DNA from: Polytrichum commune
Lineage: Eukaryota > Streptophyta > Polytrichopsida > Polytrichales > Polytrichaceae
Direction of reading: 5' to 3'
Length of the DNA: 64,000 nucleotides
Assembly (NCBI GenBank): GCA_950295325.1
Contig: OX485806.1
Coordinates: 35,278,001 to 35,342,000 of the forward strand
How positions within the stretch are numbered: the stretch's first letter is position 1; the number at the start of each line of letters is the position of its first letter. The notes under the pieces are model-generated. The model had not been told where the DNA came from. It saw only the letters and a program-made list of their open reading frames with translations, and did no database searches. Shown in pieces: positions 1-13,059 of the stretch. Made by a program: the position numbers and the translations under genes.

Positions 1-1030
1 CGTGTGTGTGTGTATGTACGAATGGAGACGACATAATTGAATTGAATTGAATTGAAATTGGTTTGGACGGAGGAGAAGTAAAGGGCCACAAGGGGAGGTC
101 AGGCCACAATTGATAGGTTGGTGGGCTGGTAACATGGCAGCAGCGGCCAATGGGCTGGGAAGCGAAAGCAGCAGTCCAGTGCTGTGATGTACTTGGGCCC
201 TTTCTTTCTTCCTTTCTTTCTTTGTTCCTCCAGATCCCTGAAAGCCAAGCATCCACAGCAGGTGCCCAGCGAGCGGTAGGGCCCAAGCCCTGCCTTCCGC
301 TCGTTCTCACTCGAAGAAGCTTCACCGAATTCTCTTCCCCTCCGCCCATCCGGATTCTCTCCAATCCCCACACCCGGTCACCCTCCCATTTCCCCTCCCT
401 CCCTCTCCCTCTCCCTCGCCCCCCCTCCCTCCCTCCCTCTCTTCATCGATTGATTGCTTGGAGTCGCTTTGCACCTTGTGGGGATGTTCTAATATCCTCC
501 TCGCTTGGTCCCTGTGCAAACCAAGCTCATCCAGCATTCCTCGATAACTCATTTTTGCATTTGCCTTTTCTTCCCCCCCCCTTCGTCCTTCTTGCCTCAG
601 TAGCTTCACTAGCTCTGGTCCAGTATCCGTCGGGGTTATTGTGCGTTTCGCATTCTTACTCACGCACTTCCCACATCTTACTCTACTTCTCTGTTCTCCC
701 GCCGAATTACATACTTGTGTTCTCTTCTCTTTCATGCGTGAAGACATTCTGTGCAGGTTCAGTTCTTCCGCATTGCATTTTTTTGGGGGGGTCGGAGCTG
801 CGGAAGAAGCTAAAACTGCCACTTTTAGTCATTCCCAGTTGCAATTCGCCGACACTGCTTATTGATCCATCTCCTTTTGGGGCTAAGTTAAGAACGTGGA
901 AGGCGATTTTTGGTAGAGCTTGACATTTTTATTTTTAGTTTATTTTGGGTGGTGTTTGGGCGATTGACTCGAGGGCTCTACTGTGGTGGGAGAGAAGTTT
1001 GGTTTTTTGAGGTTGTATTGAGGTGCAGCG
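1..1030 (+). promoter_or_regulatory. Upstream region and probable 5' leader of the AGPase gene
   Basis: No gene is recognised upstream of the ATG at 1031. The stretch from about 190 to 450 is strongly pyrimidine-rich (CTTTCTTTC runs, then CCCTCCCTCCCTCTCC runs), a pattern common in plant 5' leaders and core promoters. Long open frames here on both strands follow from this low-complexity composition and look non-coding. The transcription start cannot be fixed from the sequence, and a 5'-UTR intron is possible. Confidence 0.45.
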
Positions 1031-4000
1031 ATGGCGGCTGCATTGGCAGCAGCAGGAGCAGCTTCGACCTCCTCTGTTGCTGCTACAGCTACGAGAAATG
1101 TCAGATCCAGTGGAAACGCTCAAAATTTAGGTTCAATGTCATCATCTCTGCGAGGGAACAGCATCACATTCCCTTCTTGCAATCTGAGCAGCAACTTGAA
1201 GCATCAGCAGAGGAAGAACAGTGTTGTGGTGTCACCACGGGCGGTATCTGATTCTCCAGTTGTTGCAGATGCTCTCTTGAATCCGGATGCCAGCAGGGTA
1301 AGCTCGCTCTCTCTCTACCTATTTAATTCCGACTTATGGTCACAAAAATCTTGATGTTTGATGTTTTTCGATCATGGTGAGAAGTGGGTTGGAGGAAAGA
1401 AATTTGGGAAGATGACGATAGTGTCCAATTCCACTCAACTTGAATGCTGCACGGATCTTCGTTGTTTTGGAAGCCCTCAAAAACCATGAATAGGGTGAAG
1501 CTCATGGTGTGCGCATTGACCACTTAGTCTTTGTTTGTTAACTGGGATGTTAGCAAAATAGTGTAAACTGTGTAATTTTTGGCTCCTGTTGTTCCTACTA
1601 GGTGCTTCAGGGTTTTGGTTTTGGTTTCCCTCTTCTGGTTTCCTTGTGTTGACGAAATTGAGGTCTTAGTACACATGCTATTTCCTACTTATTGTCATAA
1701 ATTTGGTGTTTTTCGATCACTACGATCTTCGAGTGTTGCGTTTAGGAGAAATGGGTAGGAGGAAGAAGTTTAGAAAGATGATGGTTGTGCAGTTCCACTT
1801 AGTTCGTGTGCGCTGGAGTCCTTGAATGACCTTTGTTGTTTTCGAAAGCTCTTAACCCTATTCTTTGCGGTGTTAAGCTCACGGTGTTGTGCACATTGAT
1901 TGGTCTTTGTTTACTGGGTTGTTAGCAGCATAGTGTGAACTAAATTTCAGGGGTTTGCCTTATCTCTGTCTCCTGGTTTCCTTACATTGACGAAATTGAG
2001 TTTTTAGTGGCGATGGGTTCCTGTTGACGGTTACCATCTTCTTTGCAGGAATATGTATGTTGTTGCAGGAATATGTACTTTAGGTTTTTAGTGAGTGTAA
2101 AGACCTTGGTTGGCTGCGTTGTGGAATGTCGATCCTGGGGAAACCTCTGTTATTGATTGAATTTGTGGGTGTGAAAATTACCCTAAGTTTATTGTCATTT
2201 GGAAAAATGTGAGCATTGCATTGCCCAGTGTAAGTTCACAAGCATTTCAAGCAGCAAGTATTTGGTGCAAAGCCCCTTCCTTCATGGAAAGGCAACATGT
2301 GAAGAGAGAGACATGATGATGCTTTAGAGCAGGTGTAGAATTGATTCAAATTAAGATACTTGTATGCAAGGTCTTAGTGCACTTGTCTATGCAATGTTGC
2401 TGAAATTAAGGTCTTACTACACATGCTATACTATACAACTAATTGCATGAGTCTTCTTTAGATGTAGCAGAAGCTTGATATGAGGATCCATTGTGAGTGG
2501 GATATATGTTGTGGAAGGTGGCTTTTCGTCCATGCATATAGATTGTTGTGGAAGATGGCCCCTGCTCAAAATGGTTTGCCACTATTTGGCTATTGCCACA
2601 TATGTGTAATGTTTTCTATTTTGTTCTAGTTTCTGATTGCTTCCTTTTGATTCATTTGTATTGAGTATGTAATTCTAAAAGCTTTGGATTAACTATCTCT
2701 CTTATTTTGTGATCAACATATAAAAGAACAGGGCTAGTACGAAAAACTACTGGAGGTGATAAGCAGGTTTGGCACTTTGGTGCTGAAATGTTAATATATT
2801 GAGGTGACAAATGGATTTTATAGAGGCTGTGACCAATAGAAAAGTGACAAAGGGCACTTTGCACACTATCTGAAGTAATTTGTGCTGAACCTGCTTGTCT
2901 CATATGGGTATATTTGTTGGGTTAGTGGAAAATCATGTATATGGCAAAGTTGACCTTGCACTAGAAAACATGGTTTTATGTGTAGCTGACATAAAATGTG
3001 TCTGCTTTTTTAATGTGCAGAGTGTGCTTGGTATCATTCTGGGTGGAGGAGCAGGATCTCGGTTGTATCCATTAACAAAGAAACGTGCGAAGCCAGCTGT
3101 GCCCTTGGGTGCCAACTACCGATTGATTGATATTCCAGTCAGCAACTGCATTAACAGTAACATCAACAAAATCTATGTGCTCACGCAGTTCAACTCCGCA
3201 TCTTTGAATAGGCATCTGTCTCGAGCCTATTCAAGCAACATGGGAGGATACAAGAATGAGGGGTTTGTTGAGGTTTTGGCTGCACAACAGAGCCCTGAGA
3301 ACCCCAACTGGTTTCAGGTACCGTAAACATTGCTTCCAAAAGAAGGTCCTCAAACTGTAGTAGGCAGAGGATGGAAAATTTTACATTAGCCCAAATTGAC
3401 TATGAGCACTTTGATTAATGAAATTGCGTATTCGAGTAGTTTCGGTGGTGGTGGTTCAGGCCCGCTTTTAACTACAAGTAAGATTGTCTTTGTTTACACA
3501 CAAATACTTCCGGTAGTTGAAGAATGGATTTGATCTCAATGATTGGCCCTTCCACTATTGGTGCAATCTGTGAATTGGAGACAGACAATTTATGGGTTTG
3601 AGTGGAAAGTTTGTCCAAGAGTAATTGCCTCCTACAAATCCTCTTCTCCTAAGCTTTGGCCTTGAAGTTCTCCTATTCCCACCAAGTAACTACAAACACA
3701 ATAGAACCAAAGAAAGTTAATTACAACCATCGCAACTACTCCCAATTACATGTAGTGTAGTGACTTGTATTGTAGTTGGGCAAGGTAGAGTAGTTTGTGG
3801 TGGTGGTTGTCATCAATGTGCCTTATCCCTTCTTACCTTTTAAAAATAGAGCCAAAGAGAGTGAACTACAACCACCAACTACCAAAATGATTGTTGTGTG
3901 TGAATGCACCTTGAGGAGGTTTATGTAATTTGTGACCCCTTTAATTCTGCTCTATTATTGACACAAGCCATTTTTTCCTTCTAAATTTTCAGGGAACCGC

Positions 4001-7000
4001 TGATGCTGTGAGGCAGTACCTCTGGCTTTTTGAGGAGGCCCAGGTCCTGGAGTACGTGGTTTTGGCAGGAGACCACTTGTACCGAATGGATTATCAAAAA
4101 TTCGTTCAAGTTCATCGCGAGACAAGTGCTGATATTACCGTGGCGGCTTTGCCAATGGACGAAGCACGAGCCACTGCCTTTGGGTTGATGAAGATTAATG
4201 ATTCCGGCCGAATCATTGAATTTGCCGAGAAACCAAGTGGGGACGAGCTTAAGGCCATGCAGGTACAACCATGTGTTTGGCATTTTGATCAAGTTTAAAG
4301 GCTTGAATTTCTATTTTCTCCGGTCTTGAATGTTGATTATACTCAGTGCTGCTAAAGCAAGGGTTGTGAGGCATTAGTGGGATCCTTTGGCATGGGTTCA
4401 ATTCTACTTGAACTAGGCACAAGAGCAACATGTGGCAACCCCAGGAAACTTGAGGAGGTTGTTATTGTTGAAGAGGAATAGTGATCCACTTCTAGTTTGC
4501 TCACTGTTTGAAAGAGTGTTTGAACATATTTGGAACAAAGCAGGTTCACAAATATGTGTATAAGAATTCATGCATCCTTTCTTCCTTCATCTATGTGGCG
4601 AGCAGGTGGACACAACTATCCTGGGGTTGGATGCTGAGAGGGCCAAAGACATGCCTTACATTGCTAGCATGGGTATATATGTAGTCAGCAAGGAGGCTAT
4701 GATCTCTCTTCTTCGTGAGCACTTCCCGGAAGCAAATGATTTTGGAAGCGAAGTTATTCCTGGAGCTACAAAGATGGGCATGAAGGTATACTTATTTCCT
4801 ATGTGTCTGTTCCTTTTCATAGCTCAACTACTCTAAATTATCCTACTAGTGTTGGTGGAAAATGAATTTGGAATTGATTAATGTGGGCCACTCTAATTAT
4901 CTAGTCAGGGGGGAAATAATGTGAGCCCAAAACCCCGGATTTTCCCCTAAGTCTTTTGACCAATACCTTGAGTATTAGTTTAGGGACAAGAGTAGCAGAA
5001 AATAAAATAGCCACCCACATCAATTTCCTACAAAAACAATTAAGGTGGCCCGCTCTAATTTAGTACTATAAATGCATGGGTTGAAAATTGATGTGGGTTC
5101 TAGGGAATTACTGTGGCCCACACTTATAGGACAATGTAGCTGCTGTGCTCTAGCTGGATATTACACAGGATAACCTTCCTGAACCTTAAAAACGCTCCAT
5201 TTGAAGGACTCTGGTCCCTCTAAGTAGGAAAAAACATTTATCTTGTGGCCAGGTTATCCTATCGTATACAGGCCTAATTTGATCACTTCATCTAAATCGG
5301 ACACCTTATATTTGAGTGGTGTGGTGCGGCTTGCATATAAGAACAGACACTAAACAGACGTGTTTATAAGAGATCGGATTATGTATTCAAAATTTGTTCA
5401 CCATTCTAGGCTAAATAGTCAACATTATTGCTGATCATTTAATAGGAAAGAAAATCTAGACTTTGATAATGAATACTTTGATCTCCAAAAAGAAGAGGGA
5501 AATGGTTTGTGGCATTGACTGGGATTTGCTGAATATCTTGCACTAATCGCATGTTTCATATCCTAGGAGAAGTGGGTGAAGAGCTAACAGTGTCTGTTTT
5601 AGGCCTGCTTACCTTGATGAAGCTTTAGAAGCTGTTGTGGACTGCTTGTGAAAATCTCTTTCTACAAATTCACACTATCTCCTTGAGTTACAAAGGAAAT
5701 AGTTCGCTCGACTTTCTCTGCTCAATGGTGTTTAATAAATAGTGTGATTACTAATTCAACACTAAATCAAATAAATCAGGTGCAAGCTTACCTGTATGAT
5801 GGCTACTGGGAAGACATTGGAACTATCGAAGCTTTCTACAATGCCAACTTGGGCATCACGAAGAAGCCTGTACCCGACTTCAGGTGAGAATTGTCACAAA
5901 ACTTACATATCAATATTTCCCTAATATTAGTAAAAATAAAATAAAATGCAAACTGGCTCAATAGTTGCTTCAGGTCCATTGGTAGTTGCATTACAGAGCT
6001 TATGATTCACAAAGCATATTGATGTCTGCACTTTGTAGAGAAGTGAAAGTTGATTGGAAATGTAGACTAACTTCAGCTAAGCTGCAGTACTGATTGATTT
6101 TTGTAAACGTGTTTGTGTTTGTAGCTTCTATGACAGATCAGCTCCAATCTACACACAAGCTCGTTTCCTACCGCCATCAAAGATGTCAGATGCTGATGTC
6201 ACAGACAGTGTCATTGGAGAGGGTTGCATCATCCAGGTGAGAATTTCCCAAGTTAAAACTTAATCCTTGAAGGTCTGGGGGTGTGTTCATAATGGCTAAG
6301 TGACAATCTGTATGAACCCCCAAGTCTTGAAATGATATTTTATTTGGTCAATGGTATTGAATCAATATTAACACAATCTATCTAAAAGAGGAACCGAAAA
6401 TTAATTTTTATGTGACTATGGCGATTAGATATATGTGGTTTGTATTAGAGTCAAATCTCTCTATAGTTCAATTTATACATGCTTTTGCTCCGATTGGAAA
6501 TATGCATCAGATAAATGGACTGATATCACATTATGGTATCTTCTGACACTTTTAGCTTAAAATAAAGAAGTAATGCTAAACCTCCAAATGACACCTCTTA
6601 AGGGTTGAACTAAAGTTATAAATGATTCTCTTTTGCAGAACGCTAAGATTTACCACTCGGTCGTCGGTCTACGATCATGGGTTGCTGAAGGTGCTGTGAT
6701 AGAAGACGCCCTTCTTATGGGTGCTGACTACTATGAGGTCTTTTATCTTTTCCATTCCTCTTACACTTTGATGTGAAATTGTTAAAATATTTTAACAGAG
6801 GCCACCTATTTCTACATGACACTTGTTATTGAACCATTTGTGTATGTTATGGTGTAGTGATTGATCTCCACTTGCCTGGCTTGATTGTAGTGTTGGGACT
6901 GATCTCATAGAAGAAGTGTATGACAACATTTTTCTCAATACTTGTTGTGCAGACTGATGAACAGAGGAATGAGATGTTGTTGTCTGGTGGTATTCCCATG

Positions 7001-8170
7001 GGCATTGGCAAAAACTCAATTGTGAGGAGAGCGATTGTTGACAAAAATGCACGCATTGGGGAGAACGTGAAGGTGAGTTCCACAAAGTTGTTAAGCTTTG
7101 AAACACGATTGCATCCATATGGGCTGTATATTGTGAAGAAATTTTCAGTAGAGGTGTTAAGGGTCATCCTACCGAAAGTCAGTCTTTATCTTATTGGTTG
7201 CACCTCTTGGCCTACGCCCTTAACGTTCATATACAGGATATGTGATGATTCTGTACGAATCCTAAACAAGTATCGAAACAATATGTCATTTGGTCTATGT
7301 TAATGAATCCGGACTTGGGACAACTTTTAGGAGGAGGAAGAGAAAATAAAGTCATTTGTGACAACAGTCATTTGATATATGTGGTAGGTATTTGAGTCTA
7401 GGCCATTTATACAAGCTCAAATTTCTTGATAATTCATGTTACATATATGTATGCTATGATTGGAGTAATGCATTATATGAAAGGGATTGTTAAAACGACC
7501 ACAGAGATGTGTCGTGCGGTCACATAACCTTTCAAATTTTGAACAATTCTAGATGTAAAGAAAGAGGAAGCAGAGCTGATACCTTGCTCCTCTTCATGTA
7601 TGTGATTGAAAATTCAAAGTTTGACAGGTCATATGACCGCACAATGTGTCTTTGTGGTCGTTTTAACAAACTATGTGGTCGATTTAACAACCCCCTATAT
7701 AATGTGACTAATTCTAGATAGGACATTTTTGACATTTAAAGCTAAAAATATCAATAAGTAATTTGAACTCCTGTAGAGGACAATTTCAGGCCCAGAGTGG
7801 GCCTTTGGGACCTTTAAGGGTTGAGCGAACCAATGGCAAATAAATGCTCTTCATGTTGCTGCTATAAATTACACCGAGGGTTGTTTACTCTGTCAACAGG
7901 GCAAGATAACTTGGCCCTACTTGAGAATCGATCGACCATAGATCATTACTTCTACCATATCAAATATTGAGTGGTTTAACTTCAAATGTGGTCTCTATAT
8001 GACGATCAATGCAGATTTTGATGGATGAATGGATGGATTGGACTTTTGTGCAGATTGTGAACAAGGATGATGTTCAGGAGGCCGCAAGGGAATCGGATGG
8101 CTACTTCATCAAGAGTGGGATTGTAACAATAATAAAGGATGCAATCATTCCTGATGGAACCATAATTTAG
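1031..8170 (+). CDS. APS1: ADP-glucose pyrophosphorylase small (catalytic) subunit, plastidial, nine exons
   Basis: Makes ADP-glucose and PPi from glucose-1-phosphate and ATP, the committed step of plastid starch synthesis, as a heterotetramer with large subunits. Exons: 1031-1297, 3021-3317, 3993-4262, 4606-4785, 5780-5883, 6125-6236, 6639-6737, 6953-7072, 8054-8170. All junctions are GT-AG and phase-consistent, giving 521 residues, the usual family length. Residues 1-70 are Ala/Ser-rich and fit a transit peptide. The nucleotide-binding [11 protein letters not shown] starts at residue 97. Catalytic Asp215 lies in [11 protein letters not shown] and the glucose-1-phosphate Lys268 in EFAEKP. 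The C-terminal [10 protein letters not shown] carries the activator-site lysine. The segment before [10 protein letters not shown] reads ALLNPDASR where seed-plant subunits have TCLDPDASR, so the regulatory Cys is absent. Identity is near certain; the exon 1 start is the first in-frame ATG. Confidence 0.95.
1325..2010 (+). repeat. Diverged tandem duplication inside AGPase intron 1
   Basis: Two neighbouring blocks of about 340 bp (about 1325-1670 and 1671-2010) share ordered matches. They include GTTTTTCGATCA at 1362 and 1707, a GTCTTTGTTT segment, and CTGGTTTCC followed by TTGACGAAATTGAG at about 1638 and 1972. The copies have many substitutions and small gaps, so the duplication is old. The rest of intron 1 (1298-3020) shows no feature I can name. 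Confidence 0.6.
7483..7694. mobile_element. MITE-like foldback element in AGPase intron 8
   Basis: The left arm at 7483-7540 (starting GGGATTGTTAAAACGACCAC) is matched by the reverse complement of 7610-7694, whose end reads GTCGATTTAACAACCCC. Beyond the ends, the arms also share GTGCGGTCA and a CTTTCAAA-like stretch, so they pair over more than 50 bp. The size of about 212 bp and the absence of coding capacity fit a MITE. I see no clear target-site duplication and do not assign a superfamily. Confidence 0.65.
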
Positions 8171-10496
8171 AAAGAGTCCCTTAAACCAACTGCTTGTGAA
8201 CCAGGTGCAGCCTTCCACTTGTCTGCTTAGGTTAAGTGTGATTTCCTCCCTGCAGCCATGTTTGCATGAAATTTTAGGCCCTTCAATCAATGTGATTTAC
8301 TTCTGCCACCAGGGGTTAGGGCTAGAAATGCCTGGTTACGAGACAGCACATTGTGCCTTGTCCCATTTTCCATGGCAACATTTCTGGAGGGTGATCACAT
8401 TTTTGGAAAGGTACCTGATTTATAATGTAGAACAAGATCAAACATTGTAGATTATCAAGCCACACAAAAAATGGAAGTATCCAAGCTGTATATTTATATG
8501 TTTCTCTGCACAAGTCTTGGTCTTTTTAGACCAGTAAGATGAAGCTTTTCCTTAGCTCCAGTTGAAACTGTGCAGATCCTAGTGTCAATGTGTTGACACC
8601 ATCTGTCCTCTTGCTTGAATAAGAGCTAATTGTCGAGGTTCAGAACATGAAGTAGCGATTTAGAATCATAGGAGTCTTGAAAGAAATTGGAGGATTGATA
8701 CTTATTTGTGAGAATTTTGGAATGCAGAGAATAAGGTCTAGAAGCATGTACACTGTATGCATGGTAGTCTTTCGTTGGACATAGTCTTTAACTTTGAATG
8801 CTGACTCTGTAGCCATTGATTTGTTAACCTCAAAAACTCAAACTCCCATTCACACTGCACCACTTCCATTGCTGCCCCTGGTTGTCACCTAAAAGTTTTC
8901 CTGATTTCCTAAAATGGATGCAGACATGTTTCTGGTGATGGAAACAACTACCTATTTGCTTACTTCAGTGAACATGTATTTGGTTTACATGAACCAAAGC
9001 CAAGTGAGGATAAATTGATTTGTTGACCTTAGTCAAGGTTAATTATGTGAGCATGGAAGTCGACAGCAATGAAATATTTATGAACTGCAAATTATAAGTT
9101 TGTGGAAATTCTAGTTTGGGCCCATGACGATCTGGTCTGTTGCATCTGTGAACTGAACATGTTGTTTTGGAACTTACGCATGGCAACTGCCACAACTCTC
9201 ATGGGTCTTGCTGTTCCCAAGTCCCTTGTGAATCCCCCTTCACCCTGCTGTGACAATTGCCTCACTTGCAAATGAACATCTTTGGACATGACAAGTGTCG
9301 TGATGACAACTATTTCAATATTTACATGTAGACAATATTAAAAATGCAGTAGTTTGGGCATGTGCTGAACCAGCACGTTGCACCTTTGCATTTGAATAAA
9401 TGTTCCATGTCATTCCCCAATTGTCTTAATCAATATGTTGATGTTGAAGGCCAATTGAATTGGCACTTTGGAATGGAGATTGTGTCAATATCCATGTGCC
9501 CTCATTTCAATGTTCCATAATGTTTAGATGGTTTGAGCCTGTGCTGTCCCTGCCTATCACACCTGTGCATTTGAATTAATCCCCGCTCAATCAACCATCC
9601 ATACTGGAGCTTTGGAATAGTGACTTTGTAAGTTCCCATACATCCTCACTGTTCAACCCATTCAAATTGCATAGTAGATTACCAATACTTGTGGCCATGT
9701 GCCTATTGGTAGATGTCTTACCTCTTTGTCTCCGCATCCCCTCATCTAGTTAGTGAAGGTGACAATTTTGTGTGCGCCTCCTAGTTATGATTCATGAATG
9801 TTCTTAGAAATCAAATTGTGAGCAATCAAAACAGGTGCCATGTGAATTTCTGGGCATGGTTTTATAGATGATGTTCATATCTATCTCATTTGATTAATTT
9901 TAAAAAAAAAAACGAGTTACGGCTTCATATGTTGGAAGCCTAGACACTCAAATATGTGAGATGTAAGAGTTTATTTTTATTTCTGGGGTCAACATTGTCC
10001 ATATGCCGATTACTTTGAAAAGTGAAGGTTCACACAAACCTTGAGGTGAACAATTCTAAGATTTGAGTTGTGATGGAGGAAAGTTGTGCAGCGATCCTTG
10101 ATCCATCTCCTTAGGGTTTGATGAATTTGGTGATGGTGGATGAAGGTGTTTACACCAACTAATTCACTCCAAAGTCTTTGATTGTATCCTTGTCATTTAT
10201 CTTGGTGTTTTTATAAAAATATATATATAGAGAGAGAAAATACCAAGGTATACAAAATATCCAAGATTCATTTGCGAGAATTTATGCATGTGTATCAAAG
10301 TTTCAATGATGCCTCCATAAATACCCATATGAAATGGGTGATGCTATATGTGCATAATTTGAGAGGGAGGTTCCAAGTTTCTTTGCAAATTCAAGAACAA
10401 ATTTGCACCAAAATCAAATTTGGTGAGGAATGAAACGCGTGTTGCTCTTGTTATAATATTAAGATGCACAATGACGTGGTGCTTGACTTTTGTTAG
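8171..10496. other. AGPase 3' end and intergenic region
   Basis: The first few hundred bases are probably the AGPase 3' UTR. Further on, 9340-9660 contains two loosely similar blocks (GGGCATGTGCTG with CACCTTTGCATTTGAATAA, then GAGCCTGTGCTG with CACCTGTGCATTTGAATTAA), suggesting an old duplication. No conserved coding frame is visible; open frames here are short and lack family features. Confidence 0.4.
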
Positions 10497-12453
10497 CTGA
10501 AGAGAAGTTGGAGGAACGGCGAAGAACATCTATATTTGGGACCTTCCGCGAATTTGTGAATGAAATTGATGAAGGAACCAAAGTTGTCAAAGGTGTCGAT
10601 CATGTTGATGGAAGCAAAGTTGAAGAACATGTAAGTGAAAAAGATGTTGTTGAAGGTAATCTACAAGGAAACAATGACAAAGAAGTTGTTGACAAAAGTG
10701 GCCTCACAGGAAGTGGGGAAGATGTGGTGGCCGCCAAGTCCTCAAGTAATCCTCCAATGCCCAACATTGAATTGACTGTTTTCCGGCATACAAAAGGAGG
10801 TATTGAGGAGGTGGGTGCAAAGGAGATGAGCACGGGTGACCATCAACTTTTTGGTAATATAGGATCTAACGATGGATCCACGGTTGTTGCCCAAACCTCA
10901 AGTGAATGGTCGGCGGCTAGCACCGTGTTGGCTGAAAAAGAAAGTGGTCAAAAACGCTTCAAATTCGCCTACCAAGGTTAGGACTTACGAGCATCTATCC
11001 TACATATAAAGCCATACAACATGTCATTGTGACTCATCGAGAATTTAAGAATTTCTCTTTCAATGGCATGATAAAATAAAGTTCATAAATGATGATGGGC
11101 CATTACAATATGAATTTGATTTGAGCAATTTCATGATTCGTTAATCGTGCTTTTTGAGATCAAATCCGTAAACTTAATTTGTGGCATTTCCACTCATGGA
11201 GCTGAAAACATGTTTTTATCATTGGCTTTAAAGGCATTGTAAGACAAGATTGGATGCTATATTCTACCGCCAAAGTCCATACATATTCCAAAATCCTTAG
11301 TGCCCATAGGTATTTCATAGAGACCCTTCTCTCAACAACCCTTCTGCTCATCATAACTATGAGAGAGAGGGCCTCTATGACATTATTGATGAACATTGAC
11401 ATTTTCATACGCAATCAAAAGTTTATAGGTGGGTGGTACCATGCAACCTTGCCTAAGAGAGGCCTCTAGCTTAATGAATGGAGACACCCTAAGAAGCAAC
11501 ATGAACAAAATACCACAAGGCTATTGAATGTGCACTTTATTGTTATTGTACTTGTGGGTCGAGTTTATCTTCTATCAATGGTTGTTTGCTACGATCCTTA
11601 TTCCGTCCCCTCTAAATGCACCCATTGCCAACACATGTTGATTCTAAATATGTCAATTACTCAAGAGAGGACCCAATCAACTTGTCACACCACTTACCTA
11701 ATTTAACATCTTGAGGGTGAACTCAAAATATATTGTATTTGTGGGTGATGAATTTAGACACCCAATTGGCTTCTCAACTTCAATAATTCATAAGATACAC
11801 AAATAATCCAGTCAACGGTTCATTCAACATTGATCCAACTTTGTAAATCAACATCTTGGGTGTATTTGAAGTACTGAAAAAAGGGATTAGAATTGGAACC
11901 ATGTGTTTGGTAGGGGTTCAGTCGTCACGGTAGTCTGCATGTGACTGAGATGATTCAATGAGAAATCAATGCAATATATGAGATTGAAGGTTTGTGTTGT
12001 ATGTGATTCACGGTCATGCTGAGCTCATATACATGTACATCTGTGTATATATGAGGATACACAGTGTATCAAAAACTTAGGCATCCATTCCGGCGCTCTC
12101 GGTCCCGGTCAGGGTCCCCGGATGCCAACCATCTCACGTATGTGAATGGAACAACAGTTTATGAGAAGCTCCGGCACCCATTTCACAGCAACCAAGCAGT
12201 TGAGGATGAGGAGCAGCGGTCGGGGAAGGTCAAGTTTTTGTTCACACTCTTCAACATAGTCTTGCGGTGGCTAAGATTCCACCCAAAGGTCCGGGCCATC
12301 CTCGCAATGAGCATCCTCACAGGAATCGTAGACTATTTTTTCACATCTAACGGAGTGCGCCGCGTTATTTGCAATTGCCTTGAGGAGAAGTCGTGTATCC
12401 TCAATATCGCATTCCGCTACTTGAGGCTCATGGTTTTCTGTTTGGATCAATAG
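10497..12453 (+). CDS. Unrecognised two-exon candidate gene, 5' end not found
   Basis: I do not recognise this protein. An open frame of about 160 codons begins behind a possible acceptor (TTTTGTTAG, exon from 10497) and ends at a possible donor AAG|GTTAGG after 10976. A second frame follows a possible acceptor ACACAG, exon 12065-12453. The two are phase-compatible: one leftover base plus two restores a Val codon. The first part is hydrophilic and rich in Glu, Lys, Gly and Val. The second holds two copies of a KLRHPF motif (VYQKLRHPF and VYEKLRHPF) about 30 residues apart, an Arg/Ser run and a hydrophobic segment. No ATG start is available in frame, so upstream exons are missing or the locus is decayed. 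A transposon-derived fragment is an alternative. Confidence 0.3.
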
Positions 12454-13059
12454 AATTCAAACCCTAATTATACCATGTGCATCAAAGGTTTGACACACAT
12501 ATTTCAATATTATTCTCTGCCTAACTTATGCATATCACGAGTGCTCAATGTTGAGTCAGAGTTGACAAACTTGATGTTGAGTCATGTTGAAATGCATACC
12601 TTCCACGATTGAAATATCGTCTCAGTTCTAACTCGTCCTTTAGCTAATTAATGATTCATTCAATATTGATTAAAGTAATAAATCATTTAGTCTAGGTCAT
12701 ATAATCTACCTTAAGTTGTGCTAACTAGTATTTTAATCCTTCGTATTTGCAGTTGCTTAGTTCAACAATTAGTTTCTTGGTTTTGAGATGCACTCAAATT
12801 AAAGAACCTCCGGCCCTTGTTATTTACAAATATTCAAAGAACAGTGGTAGTTTTCATGAAAGAACCGGAAAAGAATGTTATTTTTTAAAGAAAATTAGCA
12901 TTATTTGACCTAATATTGGTTTTCATGGAACTTCAATTATGAATCAAATCCAGTTATTTCCTATTTCTTAGAACCATATTTATGAATGTAAAGGATAAAT
13001 AGTCGGGTTTGGTGCTAGTAATAATTGCCAAAGATTGCTATTGACCAACTCAAAGATCT

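Noticed and set aside
150..923. 257-codon open frame at the left end
   Set aside because: It is made of CT-rich low-complexity sequence, has no domain features and lies in the likely leader of the AGPase gene.
12064..12453. Independent 129-codon gene starting at 12064
   Set aside because: The first codon is GTG and an acceptor-like ACACAG precedes it; it fits better as a downstream exon of the 10497 candidate.
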